A stretch of DNA of 64,000 nt from positions 23,348,070 through 23,412,069 of the forward strand of contig JAQNBH010000010.1 in NCBI GenBank assembly GCA_028752905.1, in the 5' to 3' direction. Origin of the DNA: Cladorhizidae sp. MBARI D1340-BT2. Lineage: Eukaryota > Porifera > Demospongiae > Poecilosclerida > Cladorhizidae. The position numbers and the translations under genes were made by a program. The notes beneath the pieces are model-generated. The model had not been told where the DNA came from, made no database searches, and saw only the letters and a program-made list of their open reading frames with translations. Positions 1 through 13,200 of this stretch are shown in pieces (positions within the stretch are counted from its first letter, which is position 1; every line of letters begins with the position of its first letter).

Positions 1-552
1 CATGAAGTGCAATGTTTGATGTACTTACCAGCAGAGGTGACAATTTTTTTTCAGGAAACGAAACTATTTTTGGGTCCTAAAAAATTAGTAAATAGCTAGC
101 TATGCACTGTACACTACCAGAGCTAGCAGTCACACAGATGCCTAATTAGCAAACAAATTCTATACAAGAAGTAGGTTAAAACACAATCTTGCTAGATTGA
201 TAGTAGTAGGATAGCTAAAATATTGGCAACTCCAGTTTATGGATAGAGATTGCTAATACTTTGAAGAGGTCTGAGTGGGTTCGTAATATTCCTGTATATA
301 ACCATGGAGAATCCAATGACGCATGCAGAACTTACTTTATGAGCAATTTCCTGAAGTAATCTCTCAAAAATTTCATGCAAGTAAAAATAAAAAAGTGCTG
401 TCTCAGCGACTTAAATTATGTATATGTGACATTATCTGAGCAAAGATTTAATTGTTCACTTGTGAGGGTGCTTTTGCTGGGTTATGTTGTATTTTATATC
501 TATTTTTATTATAACGTATAACGTCTGTTCACAGACAGTTTAAGAGCACACC

Positions 553-712
553 CTCTCTCTTTCTCACTCACACACACACATACAAATTTAAACACACAGT
601 GAGACAGAGAGACACACATACAGACAGACAGACATATTCACATACACAATGACACACCCAGACACACACACATACACCCATTAACACATGGACACACAGA
701 CACACATACACA
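553..712. repeat. CA/ACAG-rich simple repeat, unit 1
   Basis: This is a tract of CACACA, GACAGAGAGACACAC and repeated GACA motifs. The same tract recurs in all five array units at a fixed distance upstream of the Thr-rich exon. ORFs read through it are low-complexity artefacts. Confidence 0.85.
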
Positions 713-951
713 CTGCTTATGGTAGTAGTATTGTTTGCTGTCATATTCATATCTAATGAGAACATTACAATGAGTGGCTCACTTCCAACCAAACTCTTGC
801 TGCACATATGGAGTAGCAAAAAAGGTTGCAATGCTGCTGGTAGGTACACATTCTAAATAAAGTCTTAAAATACACAGAGATAATTAATACTGAGAATATT
901 CATGCTACCATAAGCACACCCACAACATGTATATCCATATACTTCCAACAG

Positions 952-1245
952 TGATGACAACTCCCGTAACCATGTTGAGCTCACCTACAACATTGATGAC
1001 TAGCATGATGAACATTCCCCCAACTGTGAAAACATCTGCAATGATAATGATCAAATCCACAACAGTATTGGTCACACCTCCAATAGTGATATCTACACCC
1101 ACAGCAGTGCTGATGATGCTCTCAGCAGATATAACCACACCCCGGCAAGATGGTATAATATCTACTACCATGGTAGTAACCACAGCAAACATTCCTACAA
1201 CCATGACCACTTCCACATCAGTTTTAACCACACCTGGAGTAAAGG
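952..1245 (+). CDS. Thr-rich repeat exon, copy 1 (probable aGPCR stalk)
   Basis: This is a 294-bp exon between a CCAACAG acceptor and a GTATGT donor. It is open in the frame that begins with the last two bases of a codon and ends with one base, so it is phase 1-1 and can be spliced to its own copies. The product is about 98 residues, close to one third Thr, with many Val, Met, Pro and Ser. It has no Cys, which suggests an extended and probably O-glycosylated stalk. The His/Asn-rich alternative frame has a TAG stop in this copy, which favours the Thr-rich frame. Position 951 is the last intron base. Confidence 0.6.
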
Positions 1246-4200
1246 GTATGTCATCCTATATGCTGCATCTGCAATGGGTAATGATTGTTATTGTAGCACA
1301 CAAAGAATAATGTGATATCTGCAGAAGGACTCGAGAGTCCAGTTTATCAAATTAATTTGTTCATTCTCAGATCATGACTAAAATCAATCAGGAATATGCT
1401 AATATGGATGTGTGAAAGTTCATTATGTTACTCTCTGAAGGTGTTGACATCTTATTTATTGAACATAAATGAACAAAAAAAGTTCAGTCAGTACAAACAA
1501 ATTAAGCCCTACCCCTCTCTCCTTTTCTTAGTAAGAACAAAAATGGCCAATTTTCTACACCATGCTATGTCTACAAAGAAACTTTTATAGCATGATATAA
1601 CATAATCACAGCACTAACCTTCAACTTTCTTGAGACATTCGACTCTGGTGAAAGACATTGTAGAGGGAGGGCCTTATCCATGGAGGCAAGCCTATAACTA
1701 GAATGAATGAGAGCAGACGTTAACCACAATTTCAAACGATATGAATTAGGTAAGGGCAGTCTTTATCCACAACAAAGGCAAACCTATAACTAGCATGATG
1801 CAGATGAGACAGCAGACTTCAACCGCTGAGGCTAGCCTATAACTAGCATGATGCAGGTGAGAGCAGAGTTTAAACAAGAGAGGCAAGCCTATAACTAGCA
1901 TGAGGGAGATGAGATAGCAGGCATTAACCACAGAGGCAAGCCTACAACTAGCATGAGGCAGATGAGATAGATGACTCATTTGGGAGTTTGTTTTTCTGTT
2001 TTTTTGTTTTGTTTTTCCTTTCAGAACTTCTAGCCTCATCATTATTTTATTATAAGCCCTATAGCTTCCACACTTGTTTTGTTTTTCAATGACAAGTGGT
2101 CACACAGCTAATGCTTATAATGCTTGTCAGTGTTCTATCTAGAAAAAAGTGTTTGGGGGGGAAGCTTGTGTTACTGTAACCCAAGCTTCCCTCACCCCCA
2201 AACAATTTATAATTTTCTCCAGCGTGGAGTCAGTGTGAAGTAAAATTATTGTAGGGTACACAAAATCATACCTATAGTTATTATATTCTTGAGAAAGTGT
2301 ATAAATGAGAGGATGGTCAATGAGTTCATAAATTAATTTTACGTGTTTTAACAGACTTGTAATGATTAATTATATCTTCTAAAATGTCATGAGACAGAGT
2401 ATCAGGACCTTCAATGCAGATGCGCATAGTGTTTTCGAGTGTGGCCTCACCCATTCGGTTTCGAAGCCTCATCTTGATGAATTTCATACTACTGAAACTA
2501 CGTTCAACAGTTGCTATTGTAACTGGTAGAACAGAAATAATTCCAGCTAGCCTAGACAAATTGGGGAAAGCATCTGCAATGTCACCATGGCTAATCAGCT
2601 TGGACAGGACTTGATGTATAGAACTGCTCCTGTACTGCATAAATATGAGCCACCTGAATAATTTCCATTCAGAAAGTGTATCTTCAGCTTCAATGTCAGG
2701 CTGTGAAATACATTCCTCTCCATCATATTGCACTTTCTGCACAGCTCCATAGAAATTTGTCAGTTCCAAAACTTTATCCACGCCATAATTGGGAAGTTTG
2801 TCTTCAGTGTCAGGAAGATGTTGTGGATCAAACACAGACATTGCAGAGATGAGATCAGTTGACCCCATTCTGACATTGATGTGATAAACTACACTCTGTA
2901 TGTATGGACGGTAAATTCTCTGTAAAAACTTGGCTTCACTCACTTACAACAATATTTTTCTTTCCAAGCTGTGCAGGATCAGAAAAAACTTCCATATGAT
3001 CTTTGAGCCACGTGCTGGTGTTTGGATGTTCTTTCAGTTCCTGTAGCCTTTTTATTGTATTACTCACCATCGTTGGCACACTAGCAAGATCAATTTGTTT
3101 GCTTTGCAAACTACCCTGAAGTTTGGCCACGATGTGCATGACATCTAACAGCATGTAAATGCTAGCTACAGTCTTGTATTTTGTTAACAGAACTGCTATT
3201 CCATGTGCTTCAGCATCCCCTGTATTATCATAGATTTCTTCAAATGTACCAACTAAAGCTGCTAAACTTCTACGCACTGCTCGTATTGACCTTTCGCGAG
3301 CAAGCCATCTGGTGTCACTAGGTTTCTGCATTTTTATTTCTGGACATTCAAGCTCAACTTGAATTTCAACCAGCTTTTCCGCCTACTTTGGGGAATAGTG
3401 AAACGATTTCCAGATGGTCAACAGTGTACCCAATACCCTTTTCACTTCCTGGTGTTCATTAGCTACATTAATGGAAGCGAGCTGTAGCTTATGACATCGG
3501 CAATGAATATAGAGAGCAGAAGGTGCCAACATCCTCAATCGTTTTTGCACACCAGTTTTATGGTCTGACATAGTGCTGGCGCCATCAAAGCCAAGTCCAC
3601 GCAACTTCTCAAAGCTGATACCATGGGAGTTAAGAAAATCAGAAAGATATTTAGAAATGGCTTTAGCATTTGTTTCTTTAACATGGATGATTCCAAGGAA
3701 ATGTTCAACTACCTTATTTTCGTGAAGCCATCGAGCACAAACAGACAATTCTTCCTGTGATGCAGAGTCTGTAGACTCGTCTGCCATCAATGAGTAATAT
3801 GCACTAGATTTCAAGCTAACCAAGAGTTTTTCCTTGATAATCTCACTAATACTTGAGAGAAGCTCAACTGTTGTCGTGTAAGACTCATATGTAGCACTTT
3901 GCGGGCATGTATTGCGGTGCATTTGTAACTTAACATTCCCATTATCAATTTGCAACGTTAGAAGAGAGTTGAAGGTAGTAGTATGTGGAATATGGAATTT
4001 AACTAGGAAATACAGAGATCGAAGAAGTGTTTTCATTAATTCACGGTTTTCTTTCTTCTCTTCCTCACTAGCTGCCACTAGTTCAACTACAGTCCCTTGT
4101 TCAGAGAGAGAGAGAGAGAAATAGCCCTTTTTTCCATCGCTGCAACATGCCAGTCTGATTTGTCATGTTTAGATAAAAGAGATGTTGCCTTAACCCAGTT

Positions 4201-7200
4201 GCTCACAGACCTGCTCACCCATGCCCCTCTGGATTGCACTGGTACCTTCCCATGTACCTTAACAGCATGCTCTTACTCTTCGGATCATACTCTATCCAAG
4301 GATAGTTCACCTTCCACTTAGGGTCATACCTCAAATTATCCTTATATGACTTCATTTTTCCTTTCTTTCCAAAGGTGACTCTTCACTAGCTCTCTTTCTA
4401 GTAACAAACTAATGCTTGCTGGCAGCAGAACAGCTGGAATACTACTGCATGTGCTTACTGGGTGTGGTAGTGAATCAGGACTGAGGCTAGTGAGGTGTTG
4501 ATGACCTTTCATAAGGATGGGGTCACAGAGTGACCACTAACACCTTATGTAATGCTATAGGCAGGCTGCTACCTAATATCTACTATATAGCGCAGACCTA
4601 CAATGTGAAGGCAAGCAAATATTGCTATGCCAACGATACTGCTATGCCTATCCCTGGGCAGTTGTGAAATGTTGATGTCCAAATATCCTTGAAAGATGGG
4701 ACACACACTAAGTGATGTGATCAGGCAGTACTGTGAGCTCACTTCGCTCGCCAAATGATACTAATTTCCTCTAAAATATTTTGGGGGGGAAGCTGGAACT
4801 TTTGGGGGGGAAGCTTCCCCCCCCCGCCCCCCCCAGTAGATAGAGCCCTGCTTGTATATAACTGTGGCAGTTCTTAGCATGTGCCAGCTGTAGTAAGTCC
4901 TTTCCAGCTGCAAACAAAACACTTGGCAGTTGTATTTTCTTGGTTTTTATGACAAAAATGGCTTATTCAGGAGGGAAGTGCATACAAATGAAAGTGATTA
5001 TGGAAACTGATGTGGCAGAAGTGAAAGTGAGTGTATTAACTGTACGAATAATGATAACTACTGTGATAACATGAGGATGGAGCTGCTTTTATAGGAAGTG
5101 GAGACAGTATGACTGCTCCAGTCACAATGGGAGGAGATGGTATGGGTAATGGAAGTTATTGTGGTATAGGATATGAGAAGAGTCCTGAAGTACACCCTTT
5201 TAATCTGAAAGGAAAACCCCTAAAAATAAAATTTATTTTCTAAAGATTATCTTACGTAAAGGCTAAAACTAGTTACTAGCTACTTATTATAGATTTTTCA
5301 ACAAGGACAACATCTTTAGGTCTATCATCTTGTCAAATTCACTATCTGCAAAAATGTTGGAGTATAAAAAGTATTTTTAATTAAAATTATCTTTTTATTC
5401 ACTCATTTCGACTATAATAGATGCTCTAGCCTTTATCAGGTTTATTCATAGCTAAGGTCAGGATGAAACCTGAAAATGTACGTCAACAAAGTTAACAGTC
5501 CCTACTAGTCTTTCAGCTCTAGTGGTCTCTCTAGTATCCCATGAAGTGCAATGTTTGATGTACTTACCAGCTTTCAGAAAAGGTGACAATTTTTTTCATC
5601 ATAAAAATACAATTTTTTCTGGCTTAAAAATCAGTAAATAGCTAGCTATGCACTTTAAACTACCAGAGCTTGCAGTCTCACATATGCCTAATTAGCATAC
5701 AAATTCTACAAAAGAAGTAGGTTAAAACACAATCTTGCTAGACTGATAGTAGTAGGCTAGCTCAAATATTGGCAATGGATCTAGATTTGTGTGGGTTTGT
5801 AATATTCTTGTAGCCATGGAGAATGCAATGATGCATGCAGAACATTCATGAGCAATTTCCTGAAGTATTCTCTCAAAAATTGCATACAATTAAAAATAAA
5901 AGTAAAATAAAAAGTGATGTCTCAGCAACTTAAATTATGCATATGTGACCTTATGTGAGTAAAGATTCAATTATTCACATACATCTTGTGAGGGTGGTTA
6001 TGCTTGGTATTCTGTTCTATTTTTAATATAACCCCTGTCTGCAGACTGTTCAAGAACACACACTTTCTCACTCACTCACACGCACAAACATACAAGCACA
6101 CACACACATTCAAACACACAATAAGTGAGACAGAGAGACACACATGCAGACAGACAGACATATTCACACACACAACGACTGATACACACACACACATCAC
6201 ACTGCTTATAGTAGTAGTATTGTTTGCTCTCATATTCATGTCTAATGAGAACATTACAATGTGTGGCTGAACTCCAACCAAACTCTTGCTGCACATATGG
6301 AGTAGCAAAAAAGGTTGCAATGCTGTGCTGGTAGGTACATATTCTAGATGCAGTCTTAAAATACACAGAGATAATTACTACTGAGAATGTTCATGCTACC
6401 ATAAGCACACCCACAACTTGTACATCTCCTACAGTGACAACAACCCCCGTAACCATGTTGAGCTCACCCACAACATTGACGACCAGCATGATGAACATCC
6501 CCACAACTGTGAAAACATCTGCAATGATAATGATCACACCCACAACAGTATTGGTCACACCTCCAATAGTGGTAGCTACACCCACAGCAGTGCTGACGAT
6601 GCTCTCAGCAGATATAACCAAACCCCGTCAAGATGGTATAATATCTACTACCATGGTGGTAACCACAGCAAACATTCCTACAACCATGACCACTCCCACA
6701 TCAGTTGTAACCGCACCTGGAGTAAAGGGTACGTCATCCTATACCCTGCATGTGCAATGGGTAAAGATTGTTATTGTAGCACATTGCATCTTTCAAAGAT
6801 TAATGTCATGTAGAGTAGCCATAAAGAAAGATGGTGGGTCTTTTTTCTGTTGCAGTAGGATGCTAGTAGTGTAGCATGTACTTCTTAAAATTGCATGATG
6901 GAAAATGCAGAGCAAAACATTAGGGATAAAACATTCAATGAAGACCTCCATAGTTTCCAAACAATTATATTGCAAAGCAATTGTTATAATTCTAGATAGG
7001 TGGTTTTTATATTTTCACTGTTTTCTTAGTGGCTTTTGAGGTTTCACTTTTGATTTGGATTGGTGAATATTTTAGTAATACTCTACGATTCTCTAATATG
7101 ATAGTAATCTCACGTGGGAACACTCAAAAATTTAAAATTTACCCTCTTAATTATTGCCATTTTCCATGATTTGCAAAGTACTTTAGTTTGGTAGATTTCT

Positions 7201-10200
7201 ATGTTACACTGGCTAATAATTTATACTACTCTATGTTCATCACTGCACATGTGATATTAACATCCTTCTGGCATGGAGCCTTGAGATTTCTGTGTGACAT
7301 CTGCAGAAGGAGAGTCCAATTTATCCAACTAATTTGTTGTTCAATCTCAGATCAGGACTACAATCAATCAGAAATATAATTAATTGCTAATATTATGGAT
7401 GTGTGAAAGTTAATTCTGTCATTTTCTGAAGGTGTATTGAACATAAACAAACAAAAAAAAGTTCAGTCAGTACAAGCCCCTACGCCTCTCTCCTTTGGAA
7501 AAAAAATGGCTTACTTTAACCATTTTTCTACATTATGCTATATATTATGTCTGCAAGGAAATGTTTATAGCATGATAATTATAACATAGTCACCTCACTA
7601 ACCTTCACCTTTCTTGAGACATTCAACTCGGGTGAAAGACATTGTAGAAGTAGGAGAGCATATCCACCATAGAGCAAGCCTAACTAGCATGAGGCAGATG
7701 AGAGCAGCCATTAACCACTGTGTCAAACCGCATGAAGTAGATAAGGACGGAATTTATCCACAAAGGCAAACATAATGCAGATGAGATAGCACAATTCAAC
7801 CACAGAGGCAAGCTTATCACTAGCATGGGGCAGATGAGAGAGCAGAGTAACCGCAGAGGCAAGTCTACAACTAGCATGTGGCAGATGAGATAGCTGACTC
7901 ATTTGGGAGTTAGTTTTTCTTTGCTTTGTTTTGTTTTTCCTTTAAGAACTCCTAGTCTTATCATTACTATATTATAAGCCCTATAGCTTCCACACTTGTT
8001 TTGTTTTTCAATGACTAGTGGTCAGAGCTAATGCTTATATGCTTGCATATAATGATATATAACTGTGGCAGTTCTTAGCATATGCCAGCTGAAGTAAGTA
8101 GCTACAGTCACTTTCCAGCTGCAAACAAAAACACTAGGCAGTTGTATTTTCTAGCTTTTTACGACAAAAATGGCAGAGGAGTGCTTACAAATGAAAGTGA
8201 GTATGGAAACTGACGAGGCAGTAGTGAAAGTGATTAACTGTACAACTAGTGATAGCCACTGTTATAGAAGTGGGAGTGATGAAAAAGATGAGGATGGAGC
8301 TGCATTTATAGGAAGTGGAGGCAGTATGACTGCTCCAGGCACAATGGGAGGCGATGGTATGGATAATGGAAGTTATTGTGGTATAGGATGTGAGAACAGT
8401 CCTGAAGTACATCCTTTCAAATCCTGATTAAGGGGGGAATAATGTAAAAAAATACACCTCGACAATACCAATCATATTTTCCACCCACTACCCTCTATCA
8501 ACATACTTTTTGTACCAAAATGTAGCTTAGAAGATAAGCTATTTAATGGTGTATTTAACTTTTGTTATATATATTTTTTATGCCAAAGTGTCAGTGGAAA
8601 TCCAGTTCACAAATTAAAAAGCCATTAATAATGCTAAGTGGCTGCTAGGTGGTTTATGGTAAGAGTACATGTAGTAGTTTCACCTAAACTATTTGAATAG
8701 GTATGATAATGCACCACAATAGAGGGGGGGGGGGGAATCCCATACAAACCACATGCAGATATGCTGGTCTATACTCTCATAACAGTGAAAATAAAATAGT
8801 TTAGGTTAAAGAGCACACAATAAGCATTCTGGTGTTATATAAATTATGGAGTTTGGGTGAGAAATGAGGGAGAAATTTGTGGAAATATGTGTAAATTCTT
8901 CTAATCTAATGCGACGCGATTCTTCTTCAGACTTGCTGGGTTTCTAATGAAAATAGTGGGTGCAAAAGCTGTCGTAACTGCATCATAGAATCTTCAAATG
9001 TTCTGAAACTTGGAATATGACTTCTATAATGAGCAGAGACACCATTTAAAATAGTTGTTAAAAAATGAAAGTTAGCATTTTGACATTATTCCCCCCTTAA
9101 TCTGATGGTGAAAATCCTAAAATCAAATTTTATTTCTAAAGATGATTTGGATGTCTTTAACTACCACCTAAAGGCTAAAACATTAACTTGTAGCTTTTTC
9201 AACAAGGAACAACTTCTTTAGCTAGTTAATTAAAGTTCACAATCTGGCAAAATGTTGGAGTAGAACAAGTATTTGGTCTATCCATAGCTAAAACTCAGGG
9301 TGAAATTGGTTATTTGCCAAACATTTATGTCAACAAAGCTAACATTCCCTGGTAGTCTCTCAGCTCTAGTTGTCTGTCAGACATACATGAAGTGCAATGT
9401 TTGATGTACTTCCCAGCTTTCAGAAGAGGTGACAATTTTTTTTCCGAAATGATACTATTTGTTGCTAGCTCAAAATTCTAGCTACGCACTTTACACTACC
9501 AGAGCAAGCAGTCACACAGATGCCCAATTAGCAAACAAATTCTATAAAAGAAGTAGGTTAAAACACAATCTTGCTAGGTAGTAGGCTAGCTTAAATATTG
9601 GCAACTCTAGTCTATGGATAGAGATTGCTAATACCTTGAAGAGGTCTTAGTGGGTTCGTAATATTCCTGTAGCCATGGAGAATCCAATGAAGCATGCAGA
9701 ACTTATTTTCCTGTCATTAGCAATTTCCTGGAGTTTTCTCTCAAAAATTGCATACAAGTAAAAAGTGCTGTCTCAGCGACTTAAATTATGGATATGTGAC
9801 ATTATGTGAGTAAAGATTCAATTGTTCACGTACATTTTGTGTATGTAGTTACGCTGGGTTATGTTGTATTTTATATATTATACTGTTCTATTTTTAATAT
9901 AATACCGACAGTTCAAGAACACACACTCTCTCTTTCTCACTCACACACACACACACTCACACACACACATTCATTCAAACACACACACAGTGAGACAGAG
10001 AGACACACATGCAGACAGACAGACAGACAGACAGACATATTCGCATACACAATGACACACCCAGACACACACACACACATTAACACATGCACACACAGAC
10101 ACACATACACACTGCTTATAGTAGTAGTATTGTTTGCTGTCATATTCATGTCTAATGAGAACATTACAATATGTGGCTGACCTCCAACCAAACTCTTGCT

Positions 10201-13200
10201 GCACATATGGAGTAGCAAAAAAGGTTGCAATACTGCTGTAGGTACATATTCTACTATTCTGTAGAGTAGCTGTAAAGAAATATGGTGGGTCTTATTTCTG
10301 TTGCAGTAGCATGCTAGTAGTGTGGCATGTACTTCTCAAAATTGCGTGAGGGAAAATGCAGAGGGATAAAAAGTTCAGACATCCAAGGTTGTCAAACAAC
10401 TAGATAACAAAGCATTATTGTTTTTTTCTATATGGCATTTTTGCTATTTTTTAGTAGCTTTTGAGTTTTCACTTTGATTTGGACTGGTGATTACTTTAGC
10501 GATTCTCCAATATCACGTGGGAACACTCACAAATTTAATGGTTACCTCTTAATGTTTACCATTTTCAAGTAAAGTTCATTTGGAAAGCACTTTAGTTTGC
10601 TCTATTTTATACTGGCCAATAATTTGCACTACACTACATACATCACTGTACATGTGACAGTATCACCCCCCTGGCAAGAGCCTTGAGATTTCTGTGATAT
10701 CTGCAGAAGGTGTACCCAGTTTATCCAACTAATTTGTTGTTAGTTCTCAGATCAGGACTATAATCAATCGGGAATATAATTAATTGCTATTATGGAGATG
10801 TGAAAGTTCATTCTGCCACTCTCTGAAGGCTATGTCATGAACAAAAACCATCAGAAAAAGTTCAGTAAGTACAAACAAATTAATCCCTCACCTCTCTCCC
10901 TTTTCTTAGTAACCACAAAATGGCTTGCTTTAACCAATTATTTCTTCAAAGAAACTATAGCATGATATAACATAGTCACAGCACCAACCTTCACCTTTCT
11001 CGAGACATTCGACTCGGGTGAAAGACATTGTAGAAGTGGGAGACCCTTATCCAAGGAGGCAAGCCTAAAACTAGCATGAGGCAGATGAGAGCAGACATTA
11101 ACCACAGTGTCAAACCACATGAATTATGTAAGGGCAGTCTTTATCCACAAAGGCAAACCTATAACTATAATGATACAGATGAGATAGCAGGCATATACCA
11201 CAGAAGGAAGCCTATAACTAGCATGGGGCAGATGAGATGGTAAGTGATAACCACAGAGGCAAGCCTACAACTAGCATGAGGCAGATCAGATAGCCGACTC
11301 ATTTGAGAGCTTGTTTTCCGTTGTTTCATTTGTTTTTTCCTTTCACCACTCCTAGTCTTATCATTATTTTATTATAAGCCCTATAGCTTCTACACTTGTT
11401 TTGTTTTTCAATGACTAGTGGTCAAAGCTAATGCTTGGTTGCATATAATGATATATAACTATGGCAGTTCTTAACATTATACCAGCTGAAGTAAGTAGCT
11501 ACTGCCACTTCTAGCTGCAAACAAAACACTTGGCTGTTGCATTTTCTTGGTTTTTACGACAAAAAGTGCTATTCAGGAGAAGAGTGTATACAAATAAAAG
11601 TGTGAATGGGAACTGATGTGGCAGAAGTGAAAGCGACTATATAAACAGTTCAAATAACGATCGAGATGAGAATGGAGCTGCTTGTATATAGGAAGTGGAG
11701 GCAGTATGACTACTCCAGGCACAATTGGAGGCGATGGTATGGGTAATGGAAGTTATTGTGGTATAGGATGTGAGAAAAGTCCGGAAGGCTCGATTAATCT
11801 GAAGGGAAACCTCCTTAAATAATATTTTATTTCTCAGCTATCTTTAACTACCACCTAAAAACTAAAACCAGTTACTACCTACTTATTATAGCTTTTTTAA
11901 CAAGGACAACTTCTTTAAGTCTATCAGCTAGTCAAGTTCACAATCTGGAAAAATCTTGGAGTAGAACAAGTATTTGGTCTATCACTAGCTAAAACTCAGG
12001 GGGAAACTGGTATTTGCCAAAAAATTACGTCGATAAAGCTAACAGTCTCTGGTAGTCTCTCAGCTCTAGTGACATCTAAGACATCCATGAAGTGCAATGT
12101 TTGATGTACTTCCCATCTTGCAGAAGAGGTGACAATTTTTTTTAGAAATGATACCATTTGTTGCTAGTTAAAAATTCAGTAATTAGCTAGCTACGCACTT
12201 TAAACTACCAGAGCTAGCAGTCTCACATATGCCTAATTAGCAAACAAATTCTACAAAAGAAGTAGGTTAAAACACAATCATGCTATATAGACTGATAGTA
12301 GTAGGCTAGCTCAAATATTGGCAACTCCAGTCTATGGATTGAGATTGCTAATACTTAGAAGAAGTCTGTGTGGGTTTGTAATATTACTGTAGCCATGGAG
12401 AATGCAATGATGCATGCTGAACTTACTTACCTGTCATGAGCAATTTCCTGAAGTATTCTCGCATACAAGTAAAAATAAAAGTAAAATAAAAAGTGCTGTC
12501 TCAGCAACTCATATGTGACCTTATGTGAGTAAAGATTCAATTATTCACATACATCTTGTGAGGGTGGTAATGCTTGGTATTCTGTTCTATTTTTAATATT
12601 AACCCTGTCTGCAGACTGTTCAAGAACACACACTTTCTCACTCACTCACACACACACACACAAACACACAAGCACACACACACATTAAAACACACAATCA
12701 GTGAGACAGAGAGACACACATGCAGACAGACAGACATATTCACACATACAACGACTGATACACACACACACATACACACTGCTTATAGTAGTAGTATTGT
12801 TTGCTCTCATATTCATGTCTAATGAGAACATTACAATGTGTGACTTACCTCCAACCAAACTCTTGCTGCACATATGGAGTAGCAAAAAAGGTTGCAACGC
12901 TGTGCTGGTAGGTACATATTCTAGATGCAGTCTTAAAATACACAGAGATAATTAATACTGAGAACGTTTATGCTAACCATAAGCACACCCACAACTTGTA
13001 TATCCATACACCTCCTACAGTGACGACAACCCCCGTAACCATGTTGAGCTCACCCACAACATTGACAACCAGCATAATGAACATCCCCACAACTGTGAAA
13101 ACATCTGCAATGATAATGATCACACCCACAACAGTATTGGTCACACCTCCAATAGTGGTAGCTACACCCACAGCAGTGGTGATGATGCTCTCAGCAGATA

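Larger units (their letters stand above)
2128..4850 (-). mobile_element. hAT-family DNA transposon inserted in array unit 1
   Basis: The left end reads CAGTGTTCTATCTAG and the right end reads TAGATAGAGCCCTG, which together form imperfect hAT-type terminal inverted repeats. Just inside both ends are G- or C-rich runs joined to AAGCTT. The other array units continue uninterrupted through this place (GCTAATGCTTATATGCTTGC and on to ATATATAACTGTGGCAG), so the element is an insertion. A clean 8-bp target duplication is not visible; only CTTGT is shared by the flanks. The element carries one broken transposase gene on the minus strand. Confidence 0.8.
1..5539. repeat. Tandem array unit 1 (partial at left edge, enlarged by hAT insertion)
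   Basis: This is the first of five direct repeat units, recognised by the shared start CATGAAGTGCAATGTTTG and by the same order of parts: AT-rich leader, CA/ACAG tract, Thr-rich exon, minisatellite, conserved TTATAAGCCCTATAGCTTCCAC block and an acidic short ORF relic. Its extra length relative to the other units is the hAT element at 2128-4850. Because position 1 already matches the unit start, the array may continue to the left. Confidence 0.8.
5540..9385. repeat. Tandem array unit 2 (with MITE insertion)
   Basis: This is the second direct repeat unit, starting again with CATGAAGTGCAATGTTTG. It keeps the CA/ACAG tract, the Thr-rich exon at 6435-6728, the minisatellite and the only intact copy of the acidic Gly-rich ORF. 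A 665-bp MITE sits in a TTAA just after that ORF and explains the extra length relative to units 3 to 5. Confidence 0.8.
9386..12085. repeat. Tandem array unit 3 (Thr-rich exon deleted)
   Basis: This is the third direct repeat unit. The CA/ACAG tract and the downstream blocks are present, but sequence jumps near 10245 from the text that precedes the Thr-rich exon in other units straight to the text that follows it (GTAGAGTAGCTG). About 450-500 bp, including the whole exon, are therefore missing from this unit. Confidence 0.75.

Noticed and set aside
1..32. Minus-strand splice donor CTGGTAAGTAC at the start of each array unit, suggesting a minus-strand gene
   Set aside because: The donor is intact only in units 1 and 2. 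Units 3, 4 and 5 read GGGAAGTAC there, and no partner acceptor or coding frame was found.
568..849. Minus-strand frame with [20 protein letters not shown] repeated in each array unit
   Set aside because: Half of it is antisense CA-repeat, and the rest is a block whose copies differ by a 2-bp indel between units. I do not treat it as coding.
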